Below, in pieces: positions 1 through 10,111 of a stretch of DNA of 12,468 nucleotides; the stretch's first letter is position 1; every line of letters begins with the position of its first letter. The position numbers and the translations under genes are program-made. The DNA comes from an uncultured Lachnospiraceae bacterium (lineage in GTDB: Bacteria > Bacillota > Clostridia > Lachnospirales > Lachnospiraceae), in NCBI GenBank assembly GCA_902803245.1, contig CADCPJ010000374.1, positions 1 to 12,468 on the forward strand, read 5' to 3'. The notes below the pieces were generated by a model. The model had not been told where the DNA came from and made no database searches. It was given only the letters and a program-made list of their open reading frames with translations.

Positions 1-140
1 AGAGCGCGCAGGCGGCACAGAGTGCGCAGACGACGGCGCAGAGCGCACAGGCGGCGGTACAGAGTACGCAGGCGGCGGCACAGAGTGCGCAGGCGACAGC
101 ATCCGGAGTTTCATATCAAAGTGAGGAGGTCAGACGATGA
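1..140 (+). CDS. C-terminal end of an upstream protein with Gln/Ala/Ser repeats (partial)
   Basis: The 5' end lies outside the window. The frame whose codons begin at base 3 stays open and ends at TGA 138-140. It encodes an almost pure Gln/Ala/Ser/Thr tail followed by SGVSYQSEEVRR. The other two forward frames also stay open here, but one is arginine-rich and runs on into the next gene, and the other gives a Gly/Cys/Glu mix, so this frame is the most protein-like. It also stops in an ATGA overlap with the next start codon, typical of co-translated genes. The body of the protein cannot be seen. In Firmicutes the gene before a TelA/YceH homologue is often xpaC-like (5-bromo-4-chloroindolyl phosphate hydrolysis family), so that is the likeliest identity, but it rests on context alone. 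The tail is probably disordered or a loose helix. Confidence 0.6.
   Translation, partial: SAQAAQSAQTTAQSAQAAVQSTQAAAQSAQATASGVSYQSEEVRR
18..101 (+). repeat. 21-bp tandem repeat, four copies, coding for Gln/Ala heptads
   Basis: Four consecutive 21-bp units start at 18, 39, 60 and 81 and encode QSAQTTA, QSAQAAV, QSTQAAA and QSAQATA. A degenerate, shorter unit (SAQAA) precedes them and may continue beyond the window edge. The period is an exact multiple of three, so changes in copy number keep the reading frame. The units differ mainly by single bases, which fits slippage or unequal recombination followed by drift. Confidence 0.8.
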
Positions 141-1480
141 GCGGTAATGAGAGCACTACATCTTCAGCCCAGATGACGGCGGAGCAGCTGTCTGAGAGGC
201 TCGGATCGGAGAGCGCGCAGGCGTTCCAGAGCGTAAAAGGCGAGGATCCCATCGCGAGCACGGGATCCTTCTCTGAGACGGAGACGAAGCAGATCGAGGA
301 TTTCGCAAAGCAGATCGACATCAAGGATACCCGGACCATCATCAATTACGGCGGCGGCGTCCAGAAGCAGATGGCGGATTTCTCCGAGTCGGTCCTGCAG
401 AATGTCAAGACACACGACCTCGGCGAAGTCGGGAACATGCTGACCGGAGTCATCACGGAGCTGAAAAACTTTAATCCCGACCAGGAAGAAAAAGGCGGGC
501 TCTTCGGGCTCTTCAAGAAGCAGGGAAAGAAGCTCTCCGAGATCAAGGCCGGATATGACCAGGCCGCCGTCAATGTGGACAAGGTCGCGCAGGCGCTTCA
601 GCAGCATCAGATCACGCTCTTAAAGGACGTCGATATGCTGGACAAGATGTATGCGTCGAACCTGATCTACTACAAGCAGCTCAGCATGTACATCGCAGCG
701 GGTAAGAAGAAGATCGACGAGGTGAAGAACGTCGATCTGCCGGCCGCGAAAGAGAAGGCCTTAAAGAGCGGACTTGCAGAGGACGCCCAGGCCGCGAAGG
801 ATCTGGAGGACCAGCTGACACGCTTTGAAAAGAAGATCTACGACCTGGAGCTGACGAGGCAGGTCGCCCTCCAGACGGCGCCCCAGATCCGCATGATCCA
901 GAACAACGACACGATCATGGTGGAGAAGATCCAGTCCACGATCGTCAACACGATCCCGCTGTGGAAGAACCAGATGGTCCTCGCCCTCGGCCTCAACGAC
1001 TCGCTGCAGGCCGCCAAGGCGGAGAACGCGGTGACCAATATGACCAATGATCTCCTTATGTCCAACGCCGCGAAGCTCAAGCAGACGACGATCGAGACGG
1101 CGAAAGCCTCCGAGCGCGGCATCGTGGATATAGAGACGCTGAAGAAGACCAACGAATCCCTGATCACAACCCTCGACGAGGTCTCGAAGATCCAGACCGA
1201 GGGCAGGCAGAAGAGGGCGCAGGCCGAGATGGACCTCCGCAGCATGGAGGACGAACTGAAGAAAAAGCTGCTCTCGATGCAGCCCGGCGCAGCTGCCTCC
1301 GCAGCCGCAGCGGAAGCTCCGGCCCAGCCGGTCATTCCGGATATCTCCGCATCTCCGCTCATGCCGGACATCTCCGCACCCACGGCCCCGGCGGATCCAT
1401 TTTCCCTCGGTGCGGAGCCTCCGAAGGCCGGGACGGTCGACCCGTTCCCTGCGGATGACGCCCCGTGGATGAAGAACTGA
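137..1480 (+). CDS. telA: TelA/YceH-family toxic anion resistance protein
   Basis: The 447-residue product matches what I know of the TelA (tellurite/toxic anion resistance) family: a mostly helical, highly charged cytoplasmic protein. Recognisable stretches are DMLDKMYASNLIYYKQLSMY (about 166-185), the QIRMIQNNDTIMVEKIQSTI region (250-269), and IPLWKNQMVLALGLNDSLQA (273-292). The family is linked to tellurite resistance, and in Firmicutes to cell-envelope stress and lantibiotic or antimicrobial tolerance; its biochemical activity is not established. Residues 382-447 form an Ala/Pro/Asp-rich tail containing PDISA twice (401-405, 410-414) and DPF twice (420-422, 435-437), probably disordered. 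The start is fixed by AGGAGG at 124-129, seven bases upstream. ATG overlaps the preceding TGA by four bases, so the two genes are probably coupled. The family assignment is confident; the physiological role is not. Confidence 0.88.
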   Translation: MSGNESTTSSAQMTAEQLSERLGSESAQAFQSVKGEDPIASTGSFSETETKQIEDFAKQIDIKDTRTIINYGGGVQKQMADFSESVLQNVKTHDLGEVGNMLTGVITELKNFNPDQEEKGGLFGLFKKQGKKLSEIKAGYDQAAVNVDKVAQALQQHQITLLKDVDMLDKMYASNLIYYKQLSMYIAAGKKKIDEVKNVDLPAAKEKALKSGLAEDAQAAKDLEDQLTRFEKKIYDLELTRQVALQTAPQIRMIQNNDTIMVEKIQSTIVNTIPLWKNQMVLALGLNDSLQAAKAENAVTNMTNDLLMSNAAKLKQTTIETAKASERGIVDIETLKKTNESLITTLDEVSKIQTEGRQKRAQAEMDLRSMEDELKKKLLSMQPGAAASAAAAEAPAQPVIPDISASPLMPDISAPTAPADPFSLGAEPPKAGTVDPFPADDAPWMKN

Positions 1481-1501
1481 TGTAATAAAGCTGTAACAAA
1501 T

Positions 1502-1535
1502 GTGACAATGGGGACTGTCCCCATTGTCACGTTTT
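1502..1535 (+). terminator. Perfect inverted repeat after telA; terminator or REP-like hairpin
   Basis: Two 14-base arms (1502-1515 and 1517-1530) are exact reverse complements around a single central base. In RNA this would fold to a stem of about 12-13 bp with a tight loop. GTTTT follows immediately, a short U tract. It lies between the telA stop and the valS ribosome binding site, so it can plausibly end telA transcription. The perfect dyad and outer TGACA/TGTCA ends also resemble dispersed palindromic repeats, and a related hairpin follows valS. A U tract of only four makes strong termination uncertain. Confidence 0.65.
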
Positions 1536-1564
1536 AGAAAAATGAAGAAGGAACGCGAAACGAG

Positions 1565-4234
<2,670 letters not shown>

Positions 4235-4252
4235 CAGAAGAGTTTTTTGATC

Positions 4253-4291
4253 AAAGGTGACATTGGTGCCCTGCTCCAATGTCATCTTTTT
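4253..4291 (+). terminator. Hairpin plus U tract between valS and folC
   Basis: Arms TGACATTGG (4258-4266) and CCAATGTCA (4276-4284) pair perfectly around a nine-base loop. The stem can extend through G-U and G-C pairs into an A-rich/U-rich base, and TCTTTTT follows (4285-4291). This is a reasonable intrinsic terminator or attenuator after valS. The folC ribosome binding site begins right after the U tract, and no separate folC promoter is evident, so readthrough into folC is likely. The outer TGACA/TGTCA ends match those of the hairpin upstream of valS. Confidence 0.65.
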
Positions 4292-4305
4292 GAGAGGGAA
4301 CCGCA

Positions 4306-5613
4306 ATGATTTCGTGCTACGAAGATGCAGTGAAAACAATTGAGGACAGTTCCCGCTTCCTGTCCGTAAATCCCGTGGAGTACACGGCCGGGCGGCTTGA
4401 AGAACTGGGGAATCCGGACCGGCGCGCCGGGATGCTCGTGCACATAGCGGGAACAAACGGCAAGGGCAGCGTCTCGGCTTACCTTGCCTCCATCTTCCGC
4501 GGGATGGGGCTTAGGACGGGGCACTTTACGTCCCCGCACCTTGTCCGCCTGAATGAGCGCATCGCGGTGGACGGGCAGATGATTTCCGACGGGGACTTTT
4601 TTGATGCGTTCAAAGAAGTCCGCGGACCTGGGAGCGGAGGGGAACCGGGCTCGGGCTATTTTGAGACGCTTTTTCTCATGGCGATGGTTTATTTTGCAAA
4701 AATGAGGACCGACGTCGCGGTCATTGAGACCGGACTCGGAGGAAGACTGGACGCGACAAATGCGGTCAGGGATCCGGCAGTTACCGTCATCACGCAGATC
4801 GGTTTTGACCACATGGGCATCCTCGGAAACAGCATAGAAGAGATCGCGGCGGAGAAAGCGGGAATCCTGAAGGCGGGCGCGCCCTGCGTATATTCCGCCG
4901 AAAATCCCAAAGCCGCGGCCGTGATCGAGAAGAGAGCCCGGGATCTTGGCGGGGAATCTCCGTCCGCGGAAATCCGCCTCTATCCCCTGTCCCCGGAGGA
5001 CTGCCTGGTCCGCCGCATGGGGAGCGGGGTGATTGATTTTTCCACAAGCTTCCGCTATGATAGAAATGCTGATTACAAAGTCCGCTCCTTCGCGCCTTAC
5101 CAGGCGGAAAACGCTTCACTCGCCGTTCTTGCCGTAAAGGCGCTCGCGGACAGAGGGCTTCTTCGCCCTTCCGCGGATGAGGTGAAGAGAGGTCTCTATG
5201 AGATGGAGTGGCCTGCCAGGATGGAGGAGATCTCTCCGCGCGTCTTTTTGGACGGCGCCCACAACATCGACGGAATCCGGAGATTTCTCGAGGCCGCAAG
5301 GGCGGTCGCGGGCGGCGGGAGAGCGAGACTCCTCTTCTCGGCGGTGAATGACAAGGACTACGGGGAGATGATCCGGGAACTGTCCGCGGGATATCCGTGG
5401 GAGAAAGTGATCACGACGGAGATAAAGGGCGTGAGGCAGATTGAGTGCGGAGCCCTTAAAGAACTGTTCGAGAGGGCGGGAACTCATGCGGAATCCATTT
5501 CGGGTATCCGGGAAGCTCTCTTGCTTGCACTCCGGGACCGGGATGATGGGACGTATGTCTTTATCTGCGGGAGTCTGTACCTCGCGGGAACAATAAAGGA
5601 GATCATGAAATGA
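4306..5613 (+). CDS. folC: Folylpolyglutamate synthase / dihydrofolate synthase
   Basis: Mur-ligase-superfamily enzyme that uses ATP to add glutamate to dihydropteroate and/or reduced folates in the cytoplasm. The 435-residue length fits the family. Visible motifs are the P-loop GTNGKGS (49-55), TSPHLVRLNERI (75-86), ETGLGGRLDATN (141-152), FDHMGILGNSIEEIAAEKAG (167-186, including the conserved Lys184 usually carbamylated), YQAENASLA (265-273), the WPARMEE linker motif (302-308), DGAHN (316-320) and CGSLYLAG (421-428). I cannot tell from sequence whether it is bifunctional or only a polyglutamate synthase. AGAGGGA (4293-4299) lies six bases before ATG. The gene end contains the ribosome binding site for the next gene and overlaps it by ATGA, so it heads a coupled run toward murB. 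Confidence 0.95.
   Translation: MISCYEDAVKTIEDSSRFLSVNPVEYTAGRLEELGNPDRRAGMLVHIAGTNGKGSVSAYLASIFRGMGLRTGHFTSPHLVRLNERIAVDGQMISDGDFFDAFKEVRGPGSGGEPGSGYFETLFLMAMVYFAKMRTDVAVIETGLGGRLDATNAVRDPAVTVITQIGFDHMGILGNSIEEIAAEKAGILKAGAPCVYSAENPKAAAVIEKRARDLGGESPSAEIRLYPLSPEDCLVRRMGSGVIDFSTSFRYDRNADYKVRSFAPYQAENASLAVLAVKALADRGLLRPSADEVKRGLYEMEWPARMEEISPRVFLDGAHNIDGIRRFLEAARAVAGGGRARLLFSAVNDKDYGEMIRELSAGYPWEKVITTEIKGVRQIECGALKELFERAGTHAESISGIREALLLALRDRDDGTYVFICGSLYLAGTIKEIMK
5595..5601 (+). promoter_or_regulatory. Ribosome binding site for the 50-residue protein
   Basis: AAAGGAG lies inside the last codons of folC, eight bases before the ATG at 5610. This near-ideal spacing is the main evidence that the short reading frame is translated. 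Confidence 0.7.
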
Positions 5614-5762
5614 TCAATTATGAAGAGGAATTAAAGAAATTCAAGCCCTCTCTCGACGTGGACGAAGCCGAAGGCGCCATCTACTCGCGGGATCTGACTG
5701 ACGTCATAGATATCCTGAAGGAGATGCTTCACGAGACAAGCGGCAATGAAAAGGGCAGATAA
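5610..5762 (+). CDS. Small acidic protein of unknown function (50 residues)
   Basis: The product begins MINYEEELKKFKPSLDVDEA and ends HETSGNEKGR; it is rich in Glu, Asp and Lys and has no membrane segment, signal peptide or cysteine. Residues about 27-44 (SRDLTDVIDILKEMLHET) look like an amphipathic helix. Its ATG overlaps the folC stop as ATGA, a strong AAAGGAG site sits eight bases upstream, and its stop is three bases before the next ATG, so it fills the gap between folC and the TPR gene exactly. That arrangement, together with natural-looking composition, supports a real gene. I recall similar short proteins beside folC in Lachnospiraceae, but I cannot verify this. No function can be assigned. 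It might be a partner of the TPR protein it is coupled to, which is inference. Confidence 0.75.
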   Translation: MINYEEELKKFKPSLDVDEAEGAIYSRDLTDVIDILKEMLHETSGNEKGR

Positions 5763-5765
5763 GCG

Positions 5766-7238
5766 ATGAAATGTATGTTCTGCGGAGCGGAGCTCGGCGA
5801 CCAGGTATATTGCCCGAAGTGCGGATCGAATGTGTCTGTGCAGAAGCAGACCCTCGTCCTTTCAGGGCTCTATTACAATCAGGGACTGGAGAAAGCCCAG
5901 GTGCGGGACTTATCCGGCGCCATCGACCAGCTGAAGCGCTCTCTGAAATTCAATAAACTCAATATCCCGGCCAGAAACCTGCTTGGACTCGTGTACTTCG
6001 AGACCGGGGAGGTTGTAGCTGCCCTGTCGGAGTGGGTGATCTCCAAGAACATCCAGCCGGAGGACAACATCGCGGCGGACTACATCCGCAGCCTGCAGCA
6101 GGACGCGAACCGGCTGGATGTCATCAACCAGACGATCAAGAAGTATAACCTGGCCTTAAGGAACTGCTTTGAGGGAAATGAAGACGTCTCGCTGATCCAG
6201 CTGAAGAAGATTCTCGCCCAGAACCCGAAGCTGATCAAAGGGTACCATCTCCTCGCACTCCTCTACCTCAATCAGGGGGAGTACGAGAAAGCGAGGAGGC
6301 TGCTGAAAAAAGCGATCCGGATCGACAAGACGAACACCACGACTCTCCGATTCTTAAGGGAAGTGGACGAGCAGACCGGGACGGAGACGCATCTCGAGAA
6401 TCATTTCCCGCTGTGGAACCGGCGCGGGGAGGAAGAGGAGGCCGCTTCGGCTTCCGCCCTCGAAGGCCAGGACCGCGAGGACGGGATCCAGCCCGTTGTG
6501 GCAAGAGGCGGGCAGGCCAGGATGTCCATCATCAACATGCTGATCGGCATCGCCATAGGTGCGGCCGCGATCTGGTTCCTCTTTATTCCCGCCTGGACGA
6601 GAAACATCAACCGGACGGCAAATGAGAAGGTGACGAAGTACTCCTCGGACATGGCTGTGTACTCGGCCCAGATCCAGATGATGAACGACCAGGTCGAAAC
6701 GGCCATGAAGACCGCGCAGACGGCGGGCGAGCAGATGGAGCATGCCGCGCTTCTTGCCTCCAGCTATCAGAATCTCACGAAAGCCATGAGCGCCTGGGAG
6801 AGCGGGCAGACTTCGACGGCCGCCACCCTCCTCGCCGGCGTGGAGCCTTCCGTGCTCGACGCGGACTCCAGGGCGATCTTCACGAATATGGCCAACGACA
6901 TGAGCAACTCCCTGTTTGCGGCCTATAAGAAGGCGGGAATCGCCGCATTTGACGGAAAAAATTACGATGAGGCGGTCCGGATACTGGAGCTGGCCAAGGT
7001 AATCGATGCCACGGACTACGACATCCTCAACTATCTGGCGCACTCCTACCGCATGAAGGGCGACAGCGAGAATGCGGATCTCAATTTCAACCTGATCATA
7101 TCCGGATTCCCGAATACCCAGAAGGCGGAAAACGCCAGGCAGTATCTGAGCAGCAGTTCCGCTTCGGTGGAAGCGCAGAACGTTGCCGGACAGACGGAGA
7201 ATACCTCCGGAGCGGGCGAGGGGGATACCAATGAATAA
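5766..7238 (+). CDS. Zinc-ribbon, TPR and single-membrane-span protein of unknown function
   Basis: The 490-residue protein has a clear modular plan. An N-terminal zinc ribbon has Cys3, Cys6, Cys16 and Cys19 (CMFC, then CPKC). Several TPR-like helix pairs follow at about 34-101 and 123-190 (for example AARNLLGLVYFETGEVVAAL in type, and GYHLLALLYLNQGEYEKARR at 159-178). An acidic linker spans 221-240. One membrane helix lies at about 255-275 (IGIAIGAAAIWFLFIPAW). After it comes a coiled-coil-like stretch (about 288-325) and further TPR-like repeats (about 385-452), then a Ser/Glu/Gly-rich tail. With no signal peptide and basic residues before the helix, the ribbon and first TPRs should be cytoplasmic and the second half outside. 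AAGGG (5751-5755) precedes ATG, three bases after the small gene. The gene overlaps murB by eight bases. No catalytic motif is visible; a scaffold role near the envelope is inference. Confidence 0.85.
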   Translation: MKCMFCGAELGDQVYCPKCGSNVSVQKQTLVLSGLYYNQGLEKAQVRDLSGAIDQLKRSLKFNKLNIPARNLLGLVYFETGEVVAALSEWVISKNIQPEDNIAADYIRSLQQDANRLDVINQTIKKYNLALRNCFEGNEDVSLIQLKKILAQNPKLIKGYHLLALLYLNQGEYEKARRLLKKAIRIDKTNTTTLRFLREVDEQTGTETHLENHFPLWNRRGEEEEAASASALEGQDREDGIQPVVARGGQARMSIINMLIGIAIGAAAIWFLFIPAWTRNINRTANEKVTKYSSDMAVYSAQIQMMNDQVETAMKTAQTAGEQMEHAALLASSYQNLTKAMSAWESGQTSTAATLLAGVEPSVLDADSRAIFTNMANDMSNSLFAAYKKAGIAAFDGKNYDEAVRILELAKVIDATDYDILNYLAHSYRMKGDSENADLNFNLIISGFPNTQKAENARQYLSSSSASVEAQNVAGQTENTSGAGEGDTNE

Positions 7239-8148
7239 GGAACAGCTTATCAGCGCCCTCTCCCGCCTTATAGGAGAGGAACACGTGCTTCCTGACGAGC
7301 CGATGAGCGGACACACCAGCTTCCGGATCGGCGGGCCGGCGGACTTCTTCCTCGAGCCAAAGCAAAAGGCGCAGCTTGCCGGCCTTTTGAGGCTCCTCGA
7401 AGAGGAGCGGATCCCTTACTTTATTATGGGAAACGGCAGCAATCTCCTGGTCGCCGACGAGGGATACCGCGGCGCGGTGATCCGGATCGGGAAGAATATG
7501 GGACACGCGGAGGTCCGCGGGGATCAGATCACTGCGGAGTGCGGCGCCCTGCTCTCCGGAATCTCCGCACTTGCCTCGGCAAACAGCCTGACCGGCTTCG
7601 AATTTGCGGGAGGCATACCCGGCACGCTCGGCGGGGCATGCGTCATGAACGCGGGGGCTTACGGCGGGGAAATGAAGCAGGTGCTGCGGGAGGTCACTGT
7701 CCTCGACGAAAAGAGGGAGATCCGGGTTCTGAAAAATGAAGAGCTTGAGCTTGCTTACCGCAGCAGCATATTCATGAGGACGCCTCTCATTGCCCTTGAG
7801 GCTAAGATCCAGCTTGCCCACGGGGACAGAGAGGCCATCGAAGGCCTGTGCGCGGACCTGAGGGAGAGACGGCAGTCGAAGCAGCCTCTCGACCTGCCGA
7901 GCGCCGGCAGCACCTTTAAAAGACCTGAGGGTTACTTTGCCGGGAAGCTCATCATGGACGCGGGCCTTAGAGGATACCGCGTGGGCGGAGCGATGGTGTC
8001 GGAGAAGCACTGCGGCTTTATTGTGAATGCCGGCGGGGCGACGGCCCGCGATGTCCGCGAGCTCATCTCCGCTGTTCAGGCAAGGGTCTTTGAGCTCTAC
8101 GGCGTCGCGCTCGAGACGGAGATCCGGATGCTCGGGGCGGAGCCTTAA
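7231..8148 (+). CDS. murB: UDP-N-acetylenolpyruvoylglucosamine reductase (MurB, type II)
   Basis: FAD- and NADPH-dependent cytoplasmic enzyme that reduces UDP-GlcNAc-enolpyruvate to UDP-MurNAc, the second committed step of peptidoglycan synthesis. The 305 residues show FAD-binding motifs MGNGSNLLVADEGYRGAVIR (66-85) and GGIPGTLGGACVMNAGAYGG (127-146). Catalytic positions fit the family: Arg177 in YRSS, Ser227 in AGSTFKRP and Glu297 in ETEIR, with the 50- and 70-residue spacings I know from the S. aureus enzyme. Length and lack of the type-I insertion fit the Gram-positive type II form. I chose ATG 7231 (MNKEQLISAL) because it gives a normal N-terminus; an in-frame ATG at 7183 would add 16 residues read through the upstream gene. 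ATGAATAA makes an eight-base overlap with the TPR gene, so translation is probably coupled; the upstream GCGAGGGGG is only a fair ribosome site. Confidence 0.96.
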   Translation: MNKEQLISALSRLIGEEHVLPDEPMSGHTSFRIGGPADFFLEPKQKAQLAGLLRLLEEERIPYFIMGNGSNLLVADEGYRGAVIRIGKNMGHAEVRGDQITAECGALLSGISALASANSLTGFEFAGGIPGTLGGACVMNAGAYGGEMKQVLREVTVLDEKREIRVLKNEELELAYRSSIFMRTPLIALEAKIQLAHGDREAIEGLCADLRERRQSKQPLDLPSAGSTFKRPEGYFAGKLIMDAGLRGYRVGGAMVSEKHCGFIVNAGGATARDVRELISAVQARVFELYGVALETEIRMLGAEP

Positions 8149-8250
8149 GAAATGGCCGGGGATAACTGCCCGGATTCATGAATGAAAAAGCGTCACTTAC
8201 ATCGGACTTAAGGGAGCCCAGACTTGAAACAGGGGGCGGAATGCACGTAA

Positions 8251-8256
8251 AGGAGG
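8251..8256 (+). promoter_or_regulatory. Strong ribosome binding site for rapZ
   Basis: AGGAGG lies nine bases before ATG 8266 and fixes that start. The rest of the 117-base murB-rapZ gap (8149-8265) shows no convincing promoter or terminator. Confidence 0.75.
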
Positions 8257-8265
8257 TTCCTGCAG

Positions 8266-9156
8266 ATGCGCTTCGTGATTGTGACCGGGATGTCCGGCGC
8301 CGGAAAGAGCACTGCGCTCAACTACCTGGAGGACGAGGATTTCTACTGTGTGGACAATCTTCCGGTTCCTCTAATAAAGCCGTTCGCACAGATCGCCGGA
8401 GACGGCAGTTCCTCGGAGTTCACCAAGTTCGCGGTGGGTGTGGATATCCGCAGCGCGCCGAGGGCGGAGGATCTTAAGTCGGTAGTCGAGGCCCTCGACG
8501 ACGCGGGCTTTGGGTACGAGATTCTCTTTCTTGACGCCTCCGACGACGTTCTTCTCATGCGCTACAAGGAGACGCGCCGCACACATCCTCTCGCAGGCAG
8601 AAGCGGAAGTGTGGAGGAAGGAATCCGCAAGGAGCGGGAGCGGCTGGAAGTGCTGAGGGCGAGAGCGGACTTTATACTCGATACGAGCAAGCTGCTCACC
8701 CGGGAGCTGAAGTCCGAGCTGATCCGCATCTTTATAGAGGACCGGAGCTTCAAGAACCTGTACATCACGGTTCAGTCCTTCGGATTCAAGTACGGTATTC
8801 CGGCGGATTCGGACCTCGTCGTGGACGTCCGGTTCCTCCCGAACCCGTATTACGTTCAGGAGCTGAGGCCGCTCACCGGAAATGACCGGGAGATCGTGGA
8901 TTTTGTCCTGTCCCATGAGAGCAGCCGCGTGTTCGTCCGGAAATATGTGGAGCTCCTGCTCTTTCTCATTCCCAACTATGTGTCGGAGGGGAAGAACCAG
9001 CTGGTCGTCTCGGTCGGGTGCACCGGAGGCAGGCACCGCTCCGTCGCGCTCGCGAACGAGATCGCCGCAAGGCTGATGGAGAGCGGGGATTACGGGGTGA
9101 GGACCTGGCACAGGGATATCGATAAGGACCCTGTGCGGAAGGCTCCGGCTCCTTAA
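8266..9156 (+). CDS. rapZ: RapZ/YvcJ-family nucleotide-binding regulator
   Basis: The family binds and hydrolyses nucleotides. In E. coli RapZ is an RNase adapter that controls glmS through small RNAs and thereby amino-sugar supply; the B. subtilis homologue is YvcJ, whose role is less clear. The 296 residues match family length. Visible motifs are Walker A GMSGAGKS (8-15), FYCVDNLP (26-33), FLDASDDVLLMRYKETRRTHPL (Walker-B-like region, 88-109), DVRFLPNPYY (187-196) and the C-terminal GCTGGRHRSV (251-260), which in E. coli lies in the RNA-binding domain. The final KAPAP is a short proline-rich tail. It sits between murB and whiA, in the usual Firmicutes cluster, but without the yvcK/glmR gene often found between rapZ and whiA. 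Whether it acts on RNA in this organism cannot be inferred. Confidence 0.95.
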   Translation: MRFVIVTGMSGAGKSTALNYLEDEDFYCVDNLPVPLIKPFAQIAGDGSSSEFTKFAVGVDIRSAPRAEDLKSVVEALDDAGFGYEILFLDASDDVLLMRYKETRRTHPLAGRSGSVEEGIRKERERLEVLRARADFILDTSKLLTRELKSELIRIFIEDRSFKNLYITVQSFGFKYGIPADSDLVVDVRFLPNPYYVQELRPLTGNDREIVDFVLSHESSRVFVRKYVELLLFLIPNYVSEGKNQLVVSVGCTGGRHRSVALANEIAARLMESGDYGVRTWHRDIDKDPVRKAPAP

Positions 9157-9192
9157 AGTAACGGTTCTTATTTATATGAAGAGAGATTGCCC

Positions 9193-10104
9193 ATGTCGTT
9201 TTCCGGAGAAGTGAAAAGAGAACTCGCGGGCATACTTCCGGCGGCCAGGCACTGCAGGATCGCCGAGATCGCGGCATTTATGCGGTTTGCAAGGACTGAG
9301 GAGAATCTTCCGAAGGCGGACGGGGAGGGAATTGCTCTCCGCGCGGACTTGGAGGAGACGGCGAGTTTACTCTTTACTTTATTTCAAAGAGCGTATAATA
9401 TATATGGTGTTGTCGACCGGGACTTAAAGAAGGTGAAGGCCAGGGACGGATACATCTTCCGGATAGAAGACGGAAGAGACGCGGAGGCGGTGAGACAATC
9501 CATCTCCCACCGATCGATCCTGCAGCTTGAGTGCTGCAAGAAGGCGTTCTTAAGAGGCGCATTTCTGGCAATCGGCTCGATCAGTGCTCCCGAGAAGTCC
9601 TATCACCTGGAGCTGGTCGCGCAGACGGAAGAAGACGCCGTTCTTCTTAAGGACACGATGAGGAAGATCGGGAGCCATGCGCGCATCGTCATAAGGAAAG
9701 GCTCCTATGTGGTTTACCTCAAAGAAGGGGACCAGATCACAGAGCTTCTCGGAGGAATGGGGGCCAGCAACTCCTTCCTCAGCATCGAGACGGTCCGCGT
9801 GATGAAGGAGATGCGGGGCAGCGTCAACCGGCGCGTCAACTGCGAGACTGCCAATCTGAACAAGACGATCGTCTCCTCCGTCCGGCAGATCGAGGACATC
9901 CGCTACATCCGCGATCACGGCGGCTTTGGGAATCTCCCTCCGACCTTGAGAGAGATGGCGGAGGTTCGTCTGAGTTACCCGGACGCTCCGCTGGCGGAGC
10001 TCGGCACGTATCTGGACCCGCCTATCGGAAAGTCGGGCGTCAATCACAGGCTCAGGAAACTTGGCCGGATTGCGTCACAGATCCGGGATGGGGGCAGGGC
10101 CTGA
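9193..10104 (+). CDS. whiA: WhiA DNA-binding protein
   Basis: WhiA proteins combine an N-terminal LAGLIDADG homing-endonuclease-like domain, not catalytic, with a C-terminal helix-turn-helix. In Streptomyces it is a sporulation transcription regulator; in B. subtilis it binds DNA and affects cell division and chromosome segregation. Here 303 residues begin MSFSGEVKREL, the family's usual opening. FLRGAFLAIGSISAPEKSYH (119-138) is the signature of the endonuclease-like region. The C-terminal segment TLREMAEVRLSYPDAPLAEL through GKSGVNHRLRKLGRIA (251-294) is the DNA-binding domain. I chose ATG 9193 over TTG 9187 because AAGAGAG (9179-9185) has good spacing only for the former and the family N-terminus is MSFS. 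It follows rapZ by 36 bases with no sign of a promoter, so it is likely cotranscribed. Confidence 0.95.
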   Translation: MSFSGEVKRELAGILPAARHCRIAEIAAFMRFARTEENLPKADGEGIALRADLEETASLLFTLFQRAYNIYGVVDRDLKKVKARDGYIFRIEDGRDAEAVRQSISHRSILQLECCKKAFLRGAFLAIGSISAPEKSYHLELVAQTEEDAVLLKDTMRKIGSHARIVIRKGSYVVYLKEGDQITELLGGMGASNSFLSIETVRVMKEMRGSVNRRVNCETANLNKTIVSSVRQIEDIRYIRDHGGFGNLPPTLREMAEVRLSYPDAPLAELGTYLDPPIGKSGVNHRLRKLGRIASQIRDGGRA

Positions 10105-10111
10105 AAGGTTT

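Noticed and set aside
1..101. CRISPR-like direct repeats
   Set aside because: The 21-bp units abut with no spacers and stay in frame as a coding tandem repeat.
1481..1564. T-box riboswitch before valS
   Set aside because: Aminoacyl-tRNA synthetase genes in Firmicutes often have one, but the 84-base gap is too short and no T-box sequence is visible.
6354..7316. Long antisense open reading frame across the TPR gene
   Set aside because: It is a shadow of the TPR and murB genes, with no recognisable domain and no plausible promoter. The same applies to antisense frames at 3401-4198, 7096-8010 and 8371-9111.
8157..8173. Possible terminator between murB and rapZ
   Set aside because: CCGGG/CCCGG gives only a five-base stem with a long loop and no T run follows, so it is not a convincing terminator.
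9373..9399. TATAAT-like internal promoter inside whiA
   Set aside because: The AT-rich patch encodes the conserved residues around AYNIYG, and the best -35 candidate (TTTACT) is only 15 bases away and poor. No gene nearby needs it.
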